A stretch of 64,000 bases of DNA from Paraburkholderia adhaesiva (GTDB taxonomy: Bacteria; Pseudomonadota; Gammaproteobacteria; Burkholderiales; Burkholderiaceae): positions 1,026,001-1,090,000 of the forward strand of contig NZ_JAJEJQ010000001.1 in NCBI RefSeq assembly GCF_021390575.1, in the 5' to 3' direction. The notes beneath the pieces were generated by a model that had not been told where the DNA came from, did not search any database, and saw only the letters and a program-made list of their open reading frames with translations. Made by a program: the position numbers and the translations under genes. Below, piece by piece: positions 7,858 through 14,741 of the stretch. The first letter of the stretch is position 1; every line of letters starts with the position of its first letter.

Positions 7858-8594
7858 TCGGATATGTCCTTGCTGTCTTTCGCTACTGCGGCCATTGCTG
7901 CACCGTCGCGTGGCGGCAGGTAATCGTAGAACTCGCGCTTGGGCAGCTTGCCCGACACGAGATCGTCGAAGTGCTGGCGCGCACGTCCACGCAGATAGGG
8001 TGCCATCAGCGAAACGATCTGCACGCTCACCTGGTGCAGGTCGTCGCGAATCGCTTCCTGCTCGTTGTACTTGCGCGGATTCATCACGAACTGATACGAC
8101 AGCCAGTACGTGCCGATCACGCCGATGTTGGTCGACATCACGGCGATCTCGGCGGGCGTCGCCACCATCTCGCCGTCTTCCACGAGCTGATCGCAGAACT
8201 GCTTCGCGAAGTGCACCTTGTGGCTGATGATCTGCTTGAAGTGCGTCTCCAGCGTGCGGTTGCGCGCGAGCAGGTCGTTCAGGTCGCGATAGAGGAAGCG
8301 ATAGCGCCACGTGAAATCGACCATGTATTGCAAGTAGGCCCACATTTCGTCGATGGTGGCCCGATGGTCGTCGGGGAAACGCAGACGCCTTTCGATCTCC
8401 TGCTCGAACTGGCTGAAGATGCTGTTGATGATGTCGTCTTTGTTGCGGAAGTGGTAGTACAGGTTGCCTGGACTGATCTCCATTTCCTCGGCGATGGTCG
8501 TCGTGGTGACGTTCGGTTCGCCGATTTCGTTGAACAGCTTCAACGATAGTTCGAGAATCCGTTCGCGTGTACGGCGGGGAGGTTTGGCTTCCAT
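7854..8594 (-). CDS. TetR/AcrR family transcriptional regulator
   Basis: 246 aa. The N-terminal helix-turn-helix covers about residues 7-55 (RERILELSLKLFNEIG, TTTIAEEMEISPGNLYYHF), followed by a long helical ligand-binding domain. The ATG at 8594 was chosen because the family core begins directly after it; a TTG at 8636 would add 14 residues. The gene overlaps the LOG gene by 4 nt. A sigma70-like -10 with a palindrome sits about 100 nt upstream, suggesting autoregulation. The ligand is not known. Confidence 0.9.
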   Translation of the reverse strand: MEAKPPRRTRERILELSLKLFNEIGEPNVTTTTIAEEMEISPGNLYYHFRNKDDIINSIFSQFEQEIERRLRFPDDHRATIDEMWAYLQYMVDFTWRYRFLYRDLNDLLARNRTLETHFKQIISHKVHFAKQFCDQLVEDGEMVATPAEIAVMSTNIGVIGTYWLSYQFVMNPRKYNEQEAIRDDLHQVSVQIVSLMAPYLRGRARQHFDDLVSGKLPKREFYDYLPPRDGAAMAAVAKDSKDISE

Positions 8595-8686
8595 GTCGTC
8601 CGGCCCTGTGAGCGCCGGGCTGGTGCGCTGCCGCAAGACGGCTGCTGCATGGACTGCCCGGACGCGGTTGGTCTTTTTTTAAGACT

Positions 8687-8700
8687 ATCGATCGATTATA
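8687..8700 (-). promoter_or_regulatory. Putative TetR promoter -10 (TATAAT) overlapped by an ATCGATCGAT palindrome
   Basis: On the minus strand TATAAT occupies 8700-8695, a perfect -10. It is overlapped by the 10-bp palindrome ATCGATCGAT (8687-8696). The -35 region is weak (CTGTAA, about 16 nt upstream). A palindrome on the -10 box just upstream of a TetR gene is the usual layout of an autorepressed promoter; binding is inferred, not shown. Confidence 0.5.
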
Positions 8701-8757
8701 AACCGAGCGCCGATCCTTACAGGGCAGGGCACGGGCGCGCACGCCGGATCGCGGAGC

Positions 8758-9351
8758 TTACAGCGAGGCGAGCAGGCGCAGAAGCGGTGGCCCGAAGAGC
8801 GGCACGAGTATCAGTCCCCACGTCATGATGAGCACGACGAACGCTACGGTGACGGCCGCGCTGCCGAGATCCTTCGCGCGTCGCGAAAGCTCGTTGCGCT
8901 CGAGCCCGATGCGGTCGATGGCGTTCTCGATGCTCGAATTGATCAGCTCGACGATCAGCACCAGCATCACCGAGCCGAGCAGCAGCACGCGCGCCACTGG
9001 CTCCACGGGCACGAAGATGCCGATCGGCACGAGGATCGCCGCGAGCGTCAGCTCCTGGCGAAATGCGCTTTCTTCGCGGATCGCCACCCGGAAGCCCGCG
9101 ATCGAATTCTTGAGCGCGTGCCACGCGCGTGTGAGGCCGCGATTGCGCTTGTACGGGTTGAACGGCGGCGTGAGCGGGTCGTCGGGGCTGAGCGGTTCGC
9201 GGGGCTCGTGCGGATCGACCGGTTCGGCGGCATCGTGATACGACAGGGGCGGCTGCGGCAAATCGTCCGGAGGCGCTGCTGCGGGCCTTCCCGGTGCCGC
9301 GGTGGTGACCGGCTGGACGGAGCGCGACGGTGATGAGGAGCGTGCTGACAT
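8758..9351 (-). CDS. dgkA: Diacylglycerol kinase, DgkA type
   Basis: Integral membrane kinase converting diacylglycerol to phosphatidate. The C-terminal ~125 residues are the DgkA core: RAWHALKNSIAGFRVAIREE, three hydrophobic helices, and the signature ELINSSIENAIDR. The N-terminal ~65 residues are proline-rich and low-complexity. The start is uncertain: ATG 9351 is chosen, but ATG 9534 is in frame and would lie 20 nt after the upstream gene; neither has a clear ribosome site. As third gene of the plcP-agt-dgkA series it would recycle the diacylglycerol released by the phosphodiesterase. Confidence 0.85.
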   Translation of the reverse strand: MSARSSSPSRSVQPVTTAAPGRPAAAPPDDLPQPPLSYHDAAEPVDPHEPREPLSPDDPLTPPFNPYKRNRGLTRAWHALKNSIAGFRVAIREESAFRQELTLAAILVPIGIFVPVEPVARVLLLGSVMLVLIVELINSSIENAIDRIGLERNELSRRAKDLGSAAVTVAFVVLIMTWGLILVPLFGPPLLRLLASL

Positions 9352-9554
9352 GGCGGTGCTTGTGGATGCGCCAGTATCGCACGCTGACCTTGGCAATGCT
9401 GCTGCGCTGCCCGCGTCCGGCAAAGCGCCGGGTTCCGCGGATGGCGTCGCGACGTGCGACGCCAGCGGTCCGCCGGCGGGTTGGGCCTGTTCGTTCTCGT
9501 CGGTCGGGAGGCGCACGGTCGAGGGCCGGTGCATCGTGGAAAGGCGCGGCCGGT

Positions 9555-10586
9555 TCAGGCCGCGGCGCTCGTTTCCCGCATCTGCGCGCGCGGCCTGGGC
9601 TTCAGGTGTGCCGCGAACTGCTCGGACGCCGCGGCCCACGAGAAGCGCTCGGCCCATTCGCGTGCCGTTGCGCGATCGATCCTGAGCGCGTCGAGGCAGG
9701 CTTCGCGCAGATCTTCGTTCATCGCGCCGGCGTGGCCCGTGCCGAGCACGTCGATCGGACCCGTCACCGGATAGGCGGCCACAGGCGTGCCGCACGCGAG
9801 CGCTTCCAGCAGCACGAGACCGAAGGTGTCGGTGCGGCTCGGGAACACGAACACGTCGGCGGCGGCGTAGACCTTGGCCAGTTCGGGCTGGCTTAAAACG
9901 CCGAGGTAGTTCGCGTCCGGGTAGCGCGATTTCAGTTCGGCGAGCGCGGGTCCCTCGCCGCACACCCACTTCGAGCCGGGCAGATCGAGCTTGAGGAACG
10001 CCTCGACGTTCTTCTCCACCGCGACGCGGCCCACATAGAGAAAGATCGGCCGCGCCGTGTTCAGGACCTTCGATTCCATCGGATGGAAGATGTCGAGATC
10101 CACGCCGCGTGTCCAGAGCACGACGTTCGTGAAGCCGAATTTTTCGAGGTCCGATTTGACGACAGGCGTCGGCGCCATCACGGCAAGCGAGGGCTTGTGG
10201 AACCAGCGCAGGAAACGGTACGTCGCCGTTAGCGGAACGCCGAAACGCGCTTGCACGTATTCGGGAAAGCGCGTGTGGTAGGCGGTCGTGAACGGCAGAT
10301 TGTGTTTGATTGCGTAGTTGCGCGCGACGAGGCCGAGCGGGCCTTCCGTCGCGATATGCAGCGCGTCGGGACCGAACGTGTTGATGCGCTCGTGCAAACG
10401 GCGCGTCGGGAACAGCGAAAGACGGATCTCGGGATACGTCGGGCACGGGATCGTGCGGAATTCGAGCGGCGTCAGCAGATCGACCTGATGGCCGAGCGCG
10501 GTCAGTTCGCGCGTCGTGTTCTTCAAGGTCCGCACTACGCCATTGACCTGTGGCTCCCATGCATCGGTCACGATCATCACTTTCAT
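9555..10586 (-). CDS. GT4-family glycosyltransferase, Agt-like (diacylglycerol glycosyltransferase)
   Basis: 343-aa GT-B glycosyltransferase with N-terminal VTDAWEPQVNGVVRTL and HIATEGPLG and C-terminal FVFPSRTDTFGLVLLEAL, which carries the nucleotide-sugar-binding acidic residues. The sequence pattern (AYHTRFPEY, FLRWFHKPS, RGVDLDIFHP) is that of the Agt group, which glycosylates diacylglycerol during phosphate starvation in several proteobacteria. It sits directly downstream of the plcP-like gene, the arrangement seen for agt in those organisms. The head-group sugar cannot be predicted. Annotation as a generic mannosyltransferase is possible. Confidence 0.85.
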   Translation of the reverse strand: MKVMIVTDAWEPQVNGVVRTLKNTTRELTALGHQVDLLTPLEFRTIPCPTYPEIRLSLFPTRRLHERINTFGPDALHIATEGPLGLVARNYAIKHNLPFTTAYHTRFPEYVQARFGVPLTATYRFLRWFHKPSLAVMAPTPVVKSDLEKFGFTNVVLWTRGVDLDIFHPMESKVLNTARPIFLYVGRVAVEKNVEAFLKLDLPGSKWVCGEGPALAELKSRYPDANYLGVLSQPELAKVYAAADVFVFPSRTDTFGLVLLEALACGTPVAAYPVTGPIDVLGTGHAGAMNEDLREACLDALRIDRATAREWAERFSWAAASEQFAAHLKPRPRAQMRETSAAA

Positions 10587-10644
10587 TGGTCGTCGGCCCT
10601 CTGATATGTCGGTTGGTCTCGCCCGTCGTGGGCCGTTTCGTGAG

Positions 10645-10685
10645 CGCCTGAAGGGGCGCCCCGAAGCGGCACGCCCTTTCAGGCG
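10645..10685 (-). other. Inverted repeat across the end of the plcP-like gene
   Basis: Two 14-nt arms (10645-10658 and 10672-10685) are complementary with one mismatch and a 13-nt loop. The distal arm overlaps the stop codon of the phosphodiesterase gene (10679). There is no T-run, so it is probably an intercistronic mRNA hairpin that stabilises the upstream part or attenuates expression of the glycosyltransferase. Confidence 0.5.
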
Positions 10686-11638
10686 TTCACGCGTGCCTTC
10701 TTGCTCGTGCCCTGCACCTGCGGGGCCTGGATCACGGTCCAGTAGATGATCTGCAACTCGCCTTCCACGGTTTCGACGAGCGCCGAGAGACTCTCGACCC
10801 AGTCGCCGTCGTTGCAGTACAGCAGGCCGTCGATGTCGCGGATCTCGGCCTTGTGGATGTGGCCGCAAACCACGCCGTCGCAGCCGCGGCGGCGCGCTTC
10901 GTCGGTCATGACGCGCTCGAACGACGAGATGAAGTTCACCGCGTTCTTCACCTGGTGCTTGAGATACTGCGAGAGCGACCAGTACTGAAAGCCGAGCTTC
11001 GCGCGGATCCGGTTGAACCAGCGGTTCAGGAGGAGGATCAGCGTGTAGGCCGAGTCGCCGAGATAGGCGAGCCACTTCGCGTGCTGGATCACGCCGTCGA
11101 AGAGATCGCCGTGCACGACCCACAGGCGCTTGCCCGCGAGCGTCGTGTGAAACGCTTCCTCGCGAACGTGAATGTCACCGAACGCGGTATTGGTGAACTG
11201 TCGCGCCGCTTCGTCGTGGTTGCCCGGGATGTACACGACATGGGTGCCCTTGCGCGCCTTGCGCAGCACCTTCTGCACGACGTCGTTGTGCGCCTGCGGC
11301 CAGTACCAGCCTTTCTTCAGCTGCCAGCCGTCGATGATGTCGCCGACGAGGTAGAGATACTCCGATTCGTTGTGACGCAGAAAGTCGAGCAGATAGTTCG
11401 CCTGGCAGCCATTCGTGCCGAGGTGAATGTCGGAGAGCCAGATAGTGCGGTAGCGGTGCGGGGAGGGGTGATCGTCGTCGTGAGAGCCGTGGGATCCGTC
11501 GGATCCGCCTGGGTGCAGCGGCAACGGCGGTGACGCTGAAAACGACATGCCACCGGGGCCGGGCTGAAAGGCGACGGGGTCGGTGGCCGTTCCGGTGGTC
11601 TGCCGGAATAGTGTGGTCGCGGACGTCTTTTGGGCCAT
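10679..11638 (-). CDS. plcP: PlcP-like metallophosphoesterase (UDP-2,3-diacylglucosamine diphosphatase family annotation)
   Basis: 319 aa; a ~60-residue low-complexity Gly/Pro/His-rich N-terminus precedes a calcineurin-like phosphoesterase. Metal ligands are visible: D70-x-H72 (SDIHLG), D100 (GDIIDGW), N140-H141 (GNHDE), H176 (VHGD) and H260-x-H262 (GHIH). The central pattern (WYWPQAHNDVVQKVLRKARK, QYWSLSQYLK) is that of PlcP, which removes phospho-head groups from PE and PC to give diacylglycerol when phosphate is scarce, rather than of LpxH. It is followed by agt-like and dgkA genes. A Pho-box-like site lies 46 nt upstream of the start. Confidence 0.85.
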   Translation of the reverse strand: MAQKTSATTLFRQTTGTATDPVAFQPGPGGMSFSASPPLPLHPGGSDGSHGSHDDDHPSPHRYRTIWLSDIHLGTNGCQANYLLDFLRHNESEYLYLVGDIIDGWQLKKGWYWPQAHNDVVQKVLRKARKGTHVVYIPGNHDEAARQFTNTAFGDIHVREEAFHTTLAGKRLWVVHGDLFDGVIQHAKWLAYLGDSAYTLILLLNRWFNRIRAKLGFQYWSLSQYLKHQVKNAVNFISSFERVMTDEARRRGCDGVVCGHIHKAEIRDIDGLLYCNDGDWVESLSALVETVEGELQIIYWTVIQAPQVQGTSKKARVNA

Positions 11639-11683
11639 GGCTCACGCGGCGTGTTTGTAATGCCAGCATTGCGCCATGTGGTC

Positions 11684-11701
11684 GTGACCGTGCCGTGACA
11701 G
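11684..11701 (-). promoter_or_regulatory. Pho-box-like PhoB site upstream of the plcP-like gene
   Basis: Read on the minus strand, 11701-11684 is CTGTCACGGCACGGTCAC: two 7-nt half-sites separated by 4 nt. Each half matches the Pho-box half CTGTCA(T/C) at 6 of 7 positions, with the correct 11-nt periodicity. The intervening 4 nt are GC-rich rather than AT-rich. Its distance to the ATG (46 nt) suits a PhoB site that replaces the -35 box. The downstream -10 is not clear. Confidence 0.55.
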
Positions 11702-11815
11702 TCACAAGAAGGTCTTGTTACGCAGTCCTGCACTGTGGTGTTACTGCGACAGGGGCGGTGGTGCCCACTCGCGCGCAGGCCCCGGTGGTCCCGGACTGGC
11801 GAGGTGTGGAGGCGC

Positions 11816-12370
11816 TCAGCGCGGCACCGCGACGACGCGCGTACCGGCGATACGGTCGTGAGGGAACTGGCGATCAGCGACGAAACAGGCGCTCGCGGCC
11901 CAGAGCGAAAACCACGCGGCTTCGGCCACGAGTGTGTGCGCGAGGGGGAGATTGAAGAGCGGGCGGAGCGCAAGCGGCGGCAGAAACCAGAGCCAGGCGG
12001 CGAGATATCGGATCGTTGCGCGCGAGAGCGACGGCGGCGCCCCGAGCGGGCCGGTCACGCGCAGGCGCCAGGTTTTCATCGGCAGCGTTTGTCCGCCGTG
12101 ATGCCAGAACCCGACGAAGTACACGCCGGCGACGAGTGCGATCCACACCGACATCAGGCGATGGTAAGTAAGCCCGTCGCGCGCCTGCATGGCGAGACTG
12201 AACGCGAGCCCCGCGACAAAGATCACGCCGAAGAGCAGCACGCTTTCGTAGACGAGTGCGGCGAGGCGGCGGCGGATCGAGGCGGGTGGGAGTGCGGACG
12301 TCGTGGCGACGCCTGTCTGCGGGGCGGTTTGGGCGGCTTGCGCAGCGGTAGCAGGAGCGCGTTCGGTCAC
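11816..12370 (-). CDS. RDD family membrane protein
   Basis: 184 aa with about four hydrophobic segments and the RDD-family features RRRLAALVYES near the N-terminus and QTLPMKTWRLRV in the middle. The start is a GTG at 12370. It follows the sigma factor-DUF3619-DUF3106 genes on the same strand with an 89-nt gap and may be cotranscribed. The family has been linked to ion or solute transport in a few cases; no substrate can be proposed. Confidence 0.85.
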   Translation of the reverse strand: MTERAPATAAQAAQTAPQTGVATTSALPPASIRRRLAALVYESVLLFGVIFVAGLAFSLAMQARDGLTYHRLMSVWIALVAGVYFVGFWHHGGQTLPMKTWRLRVTGPLGAPPSLSRATIRYLAAWLWFLPPLALRPLFNLPLAHTLVAEAAWFSLWAASACFVADRQFPHDRIAGTRVVAVPR

Positions 12371-12459
12371 GTTGGCGTCGGAATAGGTGCGGAGCGCTGT
12401 AAGGATAACCGCGAATACCGGCGAAACGGCATAAGCGGTTTGTCGCGGGGAAACGCGGC

Positions 12460-13239
12460 TTACGAGCCCTTGTACAGTGCGGGCGCGTCGGCCGGCGCGG
12501 GAATCGGCGTTGCCGGGACGACGCTGGCCGGCGCGGGAATAGCCGCCGAGGCCGTTACCGGAGCATTCGTCACGCCGGACGTGCCGGGTGCAGCTGCCGG
12601 GCCGGAGGCCGGCAGGGACGTCGGCGCGTGCTGCTGACGGCGGCGCTCGCGCTCATCGACGAGGCGCTCGATGTCGCGGGTCTCGCGCTTGCCGCCTGTG
12701 GGCGGTGCACTGACGACCGTGCGGTGCTTGTGCTCGGTCGCGGCGAGACGCGCTTTCTGGTCAGGAGGGAGTTGCTGGTAGTCCGTCCATGCACGCTGGC
12801 GGGCTTGCGGCGGCAGTGTCTTGGAGACTTGATAGTTTTCCCGTGCGACGCGGCGCTGGTCGGGCGTCATGCGAACCCACTCAGTCATCCGTTCATGCAG
12901 GCGCTTTTGCGCTTCGGGCGACATTTTCGGGTAATTCGCGGCGATCTTCAGCCATTTGCGCCGACGCTCGTCGCTGAACTTGTCCCATTCGAGGGCGAAC
13001 GGGGCGAGCGCGGTGCGTTGAGCGTCCGAGAGGTGCGCCCAGGCGAGCGGACTGTTACTGCCCGGAAGCGGCGCGAACGCCGTGGTGATCGCAGTCTCGA
13101 CGGAAGGGCCGCTGGCCGCCGTGTCAGGGGCTATTGCAGTTGCATGCCCGGAATGGAAGCGCGGGTAGGTCGCTGCAAACGACACGAGTGCCGCGATCAC
13201 CGATCCAGTCACTACGGCCAGGCCGCGCTTGTAACTCAC
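12460..13239 (-). CDS. DUF3106 domain-containing protein
   Basis: 259 aa with a GTG start at 13239 and an N-terminal hydrophobic segment (about residues 8-25) that is a signal anchor or signal peptide. The middle (about 70-170) is charged and helical with the DUF3106 pattern of repeated W/R/P motifs (RRKWLKIAANYPKMSPEAQ, RARENYQ-like segments). The C-terminal ~50 residues are Ala/Pro-rich. It lies 16 nt after the DUF3619 gene in the sigma-factor operon. Family function is unknown; location in the envelope is inferred from the N-terminal segment. Confidence 0.85.
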   Translation of the reverse strand: MSYKRGLAVVTGSVIAALVSFAATYPRFHSGHATAIAPDTAASGPSVETAITTAFAPLPGSNSPLAWAHLSDAQRTALAPFALEWDKFSDERRRKWLKIAANYPKMSPEAQKRLHERMTEWVRMTPDQRRVARENYQVSKTLPPQARQRAWTDYQQLPPDQKARLAATEHKHRTVVSAPPTGGKRETRDIERLVDERERRRQQHAPTSLPASGPAAAPGTSGVTNAPVTASAAIPAPASVVPATPIPAPADAPALYKGS

Positions 13240-13255
13240 CCCGCGAGTCTCCCGG

Positions 13256-13690
13256 TCAGTGCGAACGCGACAGGTACGCGTTGAAACCGTGATCGAGATA
13301 CGCAGTGAGCGGCAGGTCGTCGCTCAGCATGGCGGCGTCGATATCGGCGAGTTCAGCGGTGCGCTGCTGATCCTCGAAATACGCGATGGCGAAGAGCCCC
13401 GCGACCAGCGCTGCGAGCGGCCACGCGAGCGCGAAGCGCGCGAGCCGCGAACGGCGCCGAGGCGCGGACACACCGGGCGCGGACATGCCCGCAGGCATGC
13501 CTGCCGGCGCGAACACCGGCGCACGCACGAACACCGGCTCGGCTTCGCTCTTTTTGTGGGCGAGCGCAGTACGGCGAGCGACGGCGAGTCGATCGGTGGT
13601 GGATACGGGCAAGCTGGCTGCGCTCTCGTCGAGCGCGCGGCGCAGCTCCCGCACGAACTCTGGTTCTGTGTTTTCGAGAGCGGAACTCAT
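13256..13690 (-). CDS. DUF3619 family protein, possible membrane partner of the sigma factor
   Basis: 144 aa. A soluble N-terminal part (FVRELRRALDESAASLP) is followed by an Ala/Pro linker and a single hydrophobic segment at about 85-105 (FALAWPLAALVAGLFAIAYF), then a short tail. The ATG overlaps the stop of the sigma factor gene (ATGA). This layout, a small single-pass protein coupled to an ECF sigma gene, is that of an anti-sigma factor, but there is no recognisable zinc-binding anti-sigma motif, so that role is inference. Confidence 0.85.
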   Translation of the reverse strand: MSSALENTEPEFVRELRRALDESAASLPVSTTDRLAVARRTALAHKKSEAEPVFVRAPVFAPAGMPAGMSAPGVSAPRRRSRLARFALAWPLAALVAGLFAIAYFEDQQRTAELADIDAAMLSDDLPLTAYLDHGFNAYLSRSH

Positions 13691-14250
13691 AGCGTGATTC
13701 CTTTTGCCTTGAGCGCTTGTGCCAGCGTGTGGGTAGCCCGCGAGCAGTGCGTTTTCACGCTGCCTTCGGAGCAGCCCATAGCGGCGGCGGTCTCAGCGAC
13801 ATCCATATCTTCCCAGTAACGCATCAGGAACGCCTCCCGTTGACGTGTCGGTAATTTCTGGATTTCATCGTCGATCAGCTTGAGCACCTGCGCCCGTTCG
13901 ATCTGCTGCTCGCTGCTTTCGGCGCCAGCCGAGCCCTGCTGGGCCTCGAAGGTCTCCAGCGGGTCGAATTCCTCGTCCTCGGCGTTGCCGAGCGACGAGA
14001 ACAAGCTCACCCACGTATTGCGTACTTTCTGTCGCCGAAAATAATCGTGCGTCGTGTTTTGCACGATGCGCTGGAACAGGAGGGGGAGTTCGGCCGCGGG
14101 CCGGTCACCGTATTTCTCCGCGAGCTTGATCATCGCGTCCTGCACGATGTCGAGCGCGGCGTCATCGTCCCGCACGGCGTAGACCGTCTGCTTGAACGCG
14201 CGTCTTTCGACGCCCGCCAGGAAGTCGGCAAGTTCCTTGTCTGATGCCAT
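13687..14250 (-). CDS. ECF-type RNA polymerase sigma factor
   Basis: 187 aa with region 2 (about 25-90, including ALDIVQDAMIKLAEKYGDRP and RRQKVRNTW) and region 4 (about 125-180, PTRQREAFLMRYWEDMDVAETAAAMG then CSEGSVKTHCSRA). It lacks region 1.1 and region 3, as in extracytoplasmic function sigma factors. It is the first gene of the operon that continues with DUF3619 and DUF3106. No target promoter could be read from the sequence. Confidence 0.92.
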   Translation of the reverse strand: MASDKELADFLAGVERRAFKQTVYAVRDDDAALDIVQDAMIKLAEKYGDRPAAELPLLFQRIVQNTTHDYFRRQKVRNTWVSLFSSLGNAEDEEFDPLETFEAQQGSAGAESSEQQIERAQVLKLIDDEIQKLPTRQREAFLMRYWEDMDVAETAAAMGCSEGSVKTHCSRATHTLAQALKAKGITL

Positions 14251-14564
14251 CCGTTGCAGGGCGCCGCCACCAGCGTACGCGTAATCGTTTGAAAAATGTC
14301 GTAAAACTCGCGGATCCTAGCAAATTTTCGAGCCGATGGGGTAGCGGGCCGTTCGGGTCGCCGGATTTGCGCGTTGGCCTGGGCGTTGTCTCGGTGTCGG
14401 TCTTTGCAGTCGCGTCACATCCGCACGCCGGTCTGGCGGACCATCCCGATCGATGTCAGCCCGTTCGCTTCGTTGCAAAAAGGGTACAAACCTTCGCAAA
14501 CCTGTCGTGGCGCCGGGTGCGACATGGCGCGACGTAATTTCCGGCCTGACGCGGCAAGATTTGC
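14251..14564. other. Intergenic region between the divergent sigma-factor and ilv operons
   Basis: This stretch has no gene that can be supported. It must hold the promoter of the minus-strand sigma operon, probably in the AT-rich part near 14285-14330, but no consensus boxes stand out. The plus-strand ilv promoter follows immediately. Confidence 0.5.
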
Positions 14565-14593
14565 TTGACCGGCAGGACGCGACCCGCTATCTT
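14565..14593 (+). promoter_or_regulatory. Sigma70 promoter of the ilvIHC operon
   Basis: TTGACC (14565-14570), a 17-nt spacer and TATCTT (14588-14593) form a good sigma70 promoter. Transcription would start near 14600, giving a leader of about 138 nt before ilvI. A small hairpin (ACCTG/CAGGT) lies in the leader near 14614-14631. Confidence 0.72.
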
Positions 14594-14639
14594 CGACGGT
14601 TCGCAACATAAGTGACCTGTCTCAATTCAGGTGTGGCCC

Positions 14640-14741
14640 ATGAGGCTCATCTGTCAACTGGACGCGCCGCTTGAACCCGAGCCACAAGCCCGGCAGAGAG
14701 CACCCGATCAATTTTTTGCCGAAAATTCGAAAGGTGAATGA
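14640..14741 (+). CDS. Possible upstream leader ORF overlapping the ilvI start
   Basis: A 33-codon frame begins at ATG 14640, inside the predicted ilv transcript, and its TGA (14739-14741) overlaps the ilvI ATG at 14738. The peptide starts MRLICQLDAPLEPEPQ and has only three Leu and one Ile, so it is not a classical branched-chain attenuation peptide. The stop/start overlap would allow translational coupling. No strong ribosome site precedes it. It may be fortuitous. Confidence 0.3.
   Translation: MRLICQLDAPLEPEPQARQRAPDQFFAENSKGE

Noticed and set aside
14600..14737. Classical branched-chain attenuator ahead of ilvI
   Set aside because: The leader frame has few Leu/Val/Ile codons and no terminator stem precedes the T-run near 14711.
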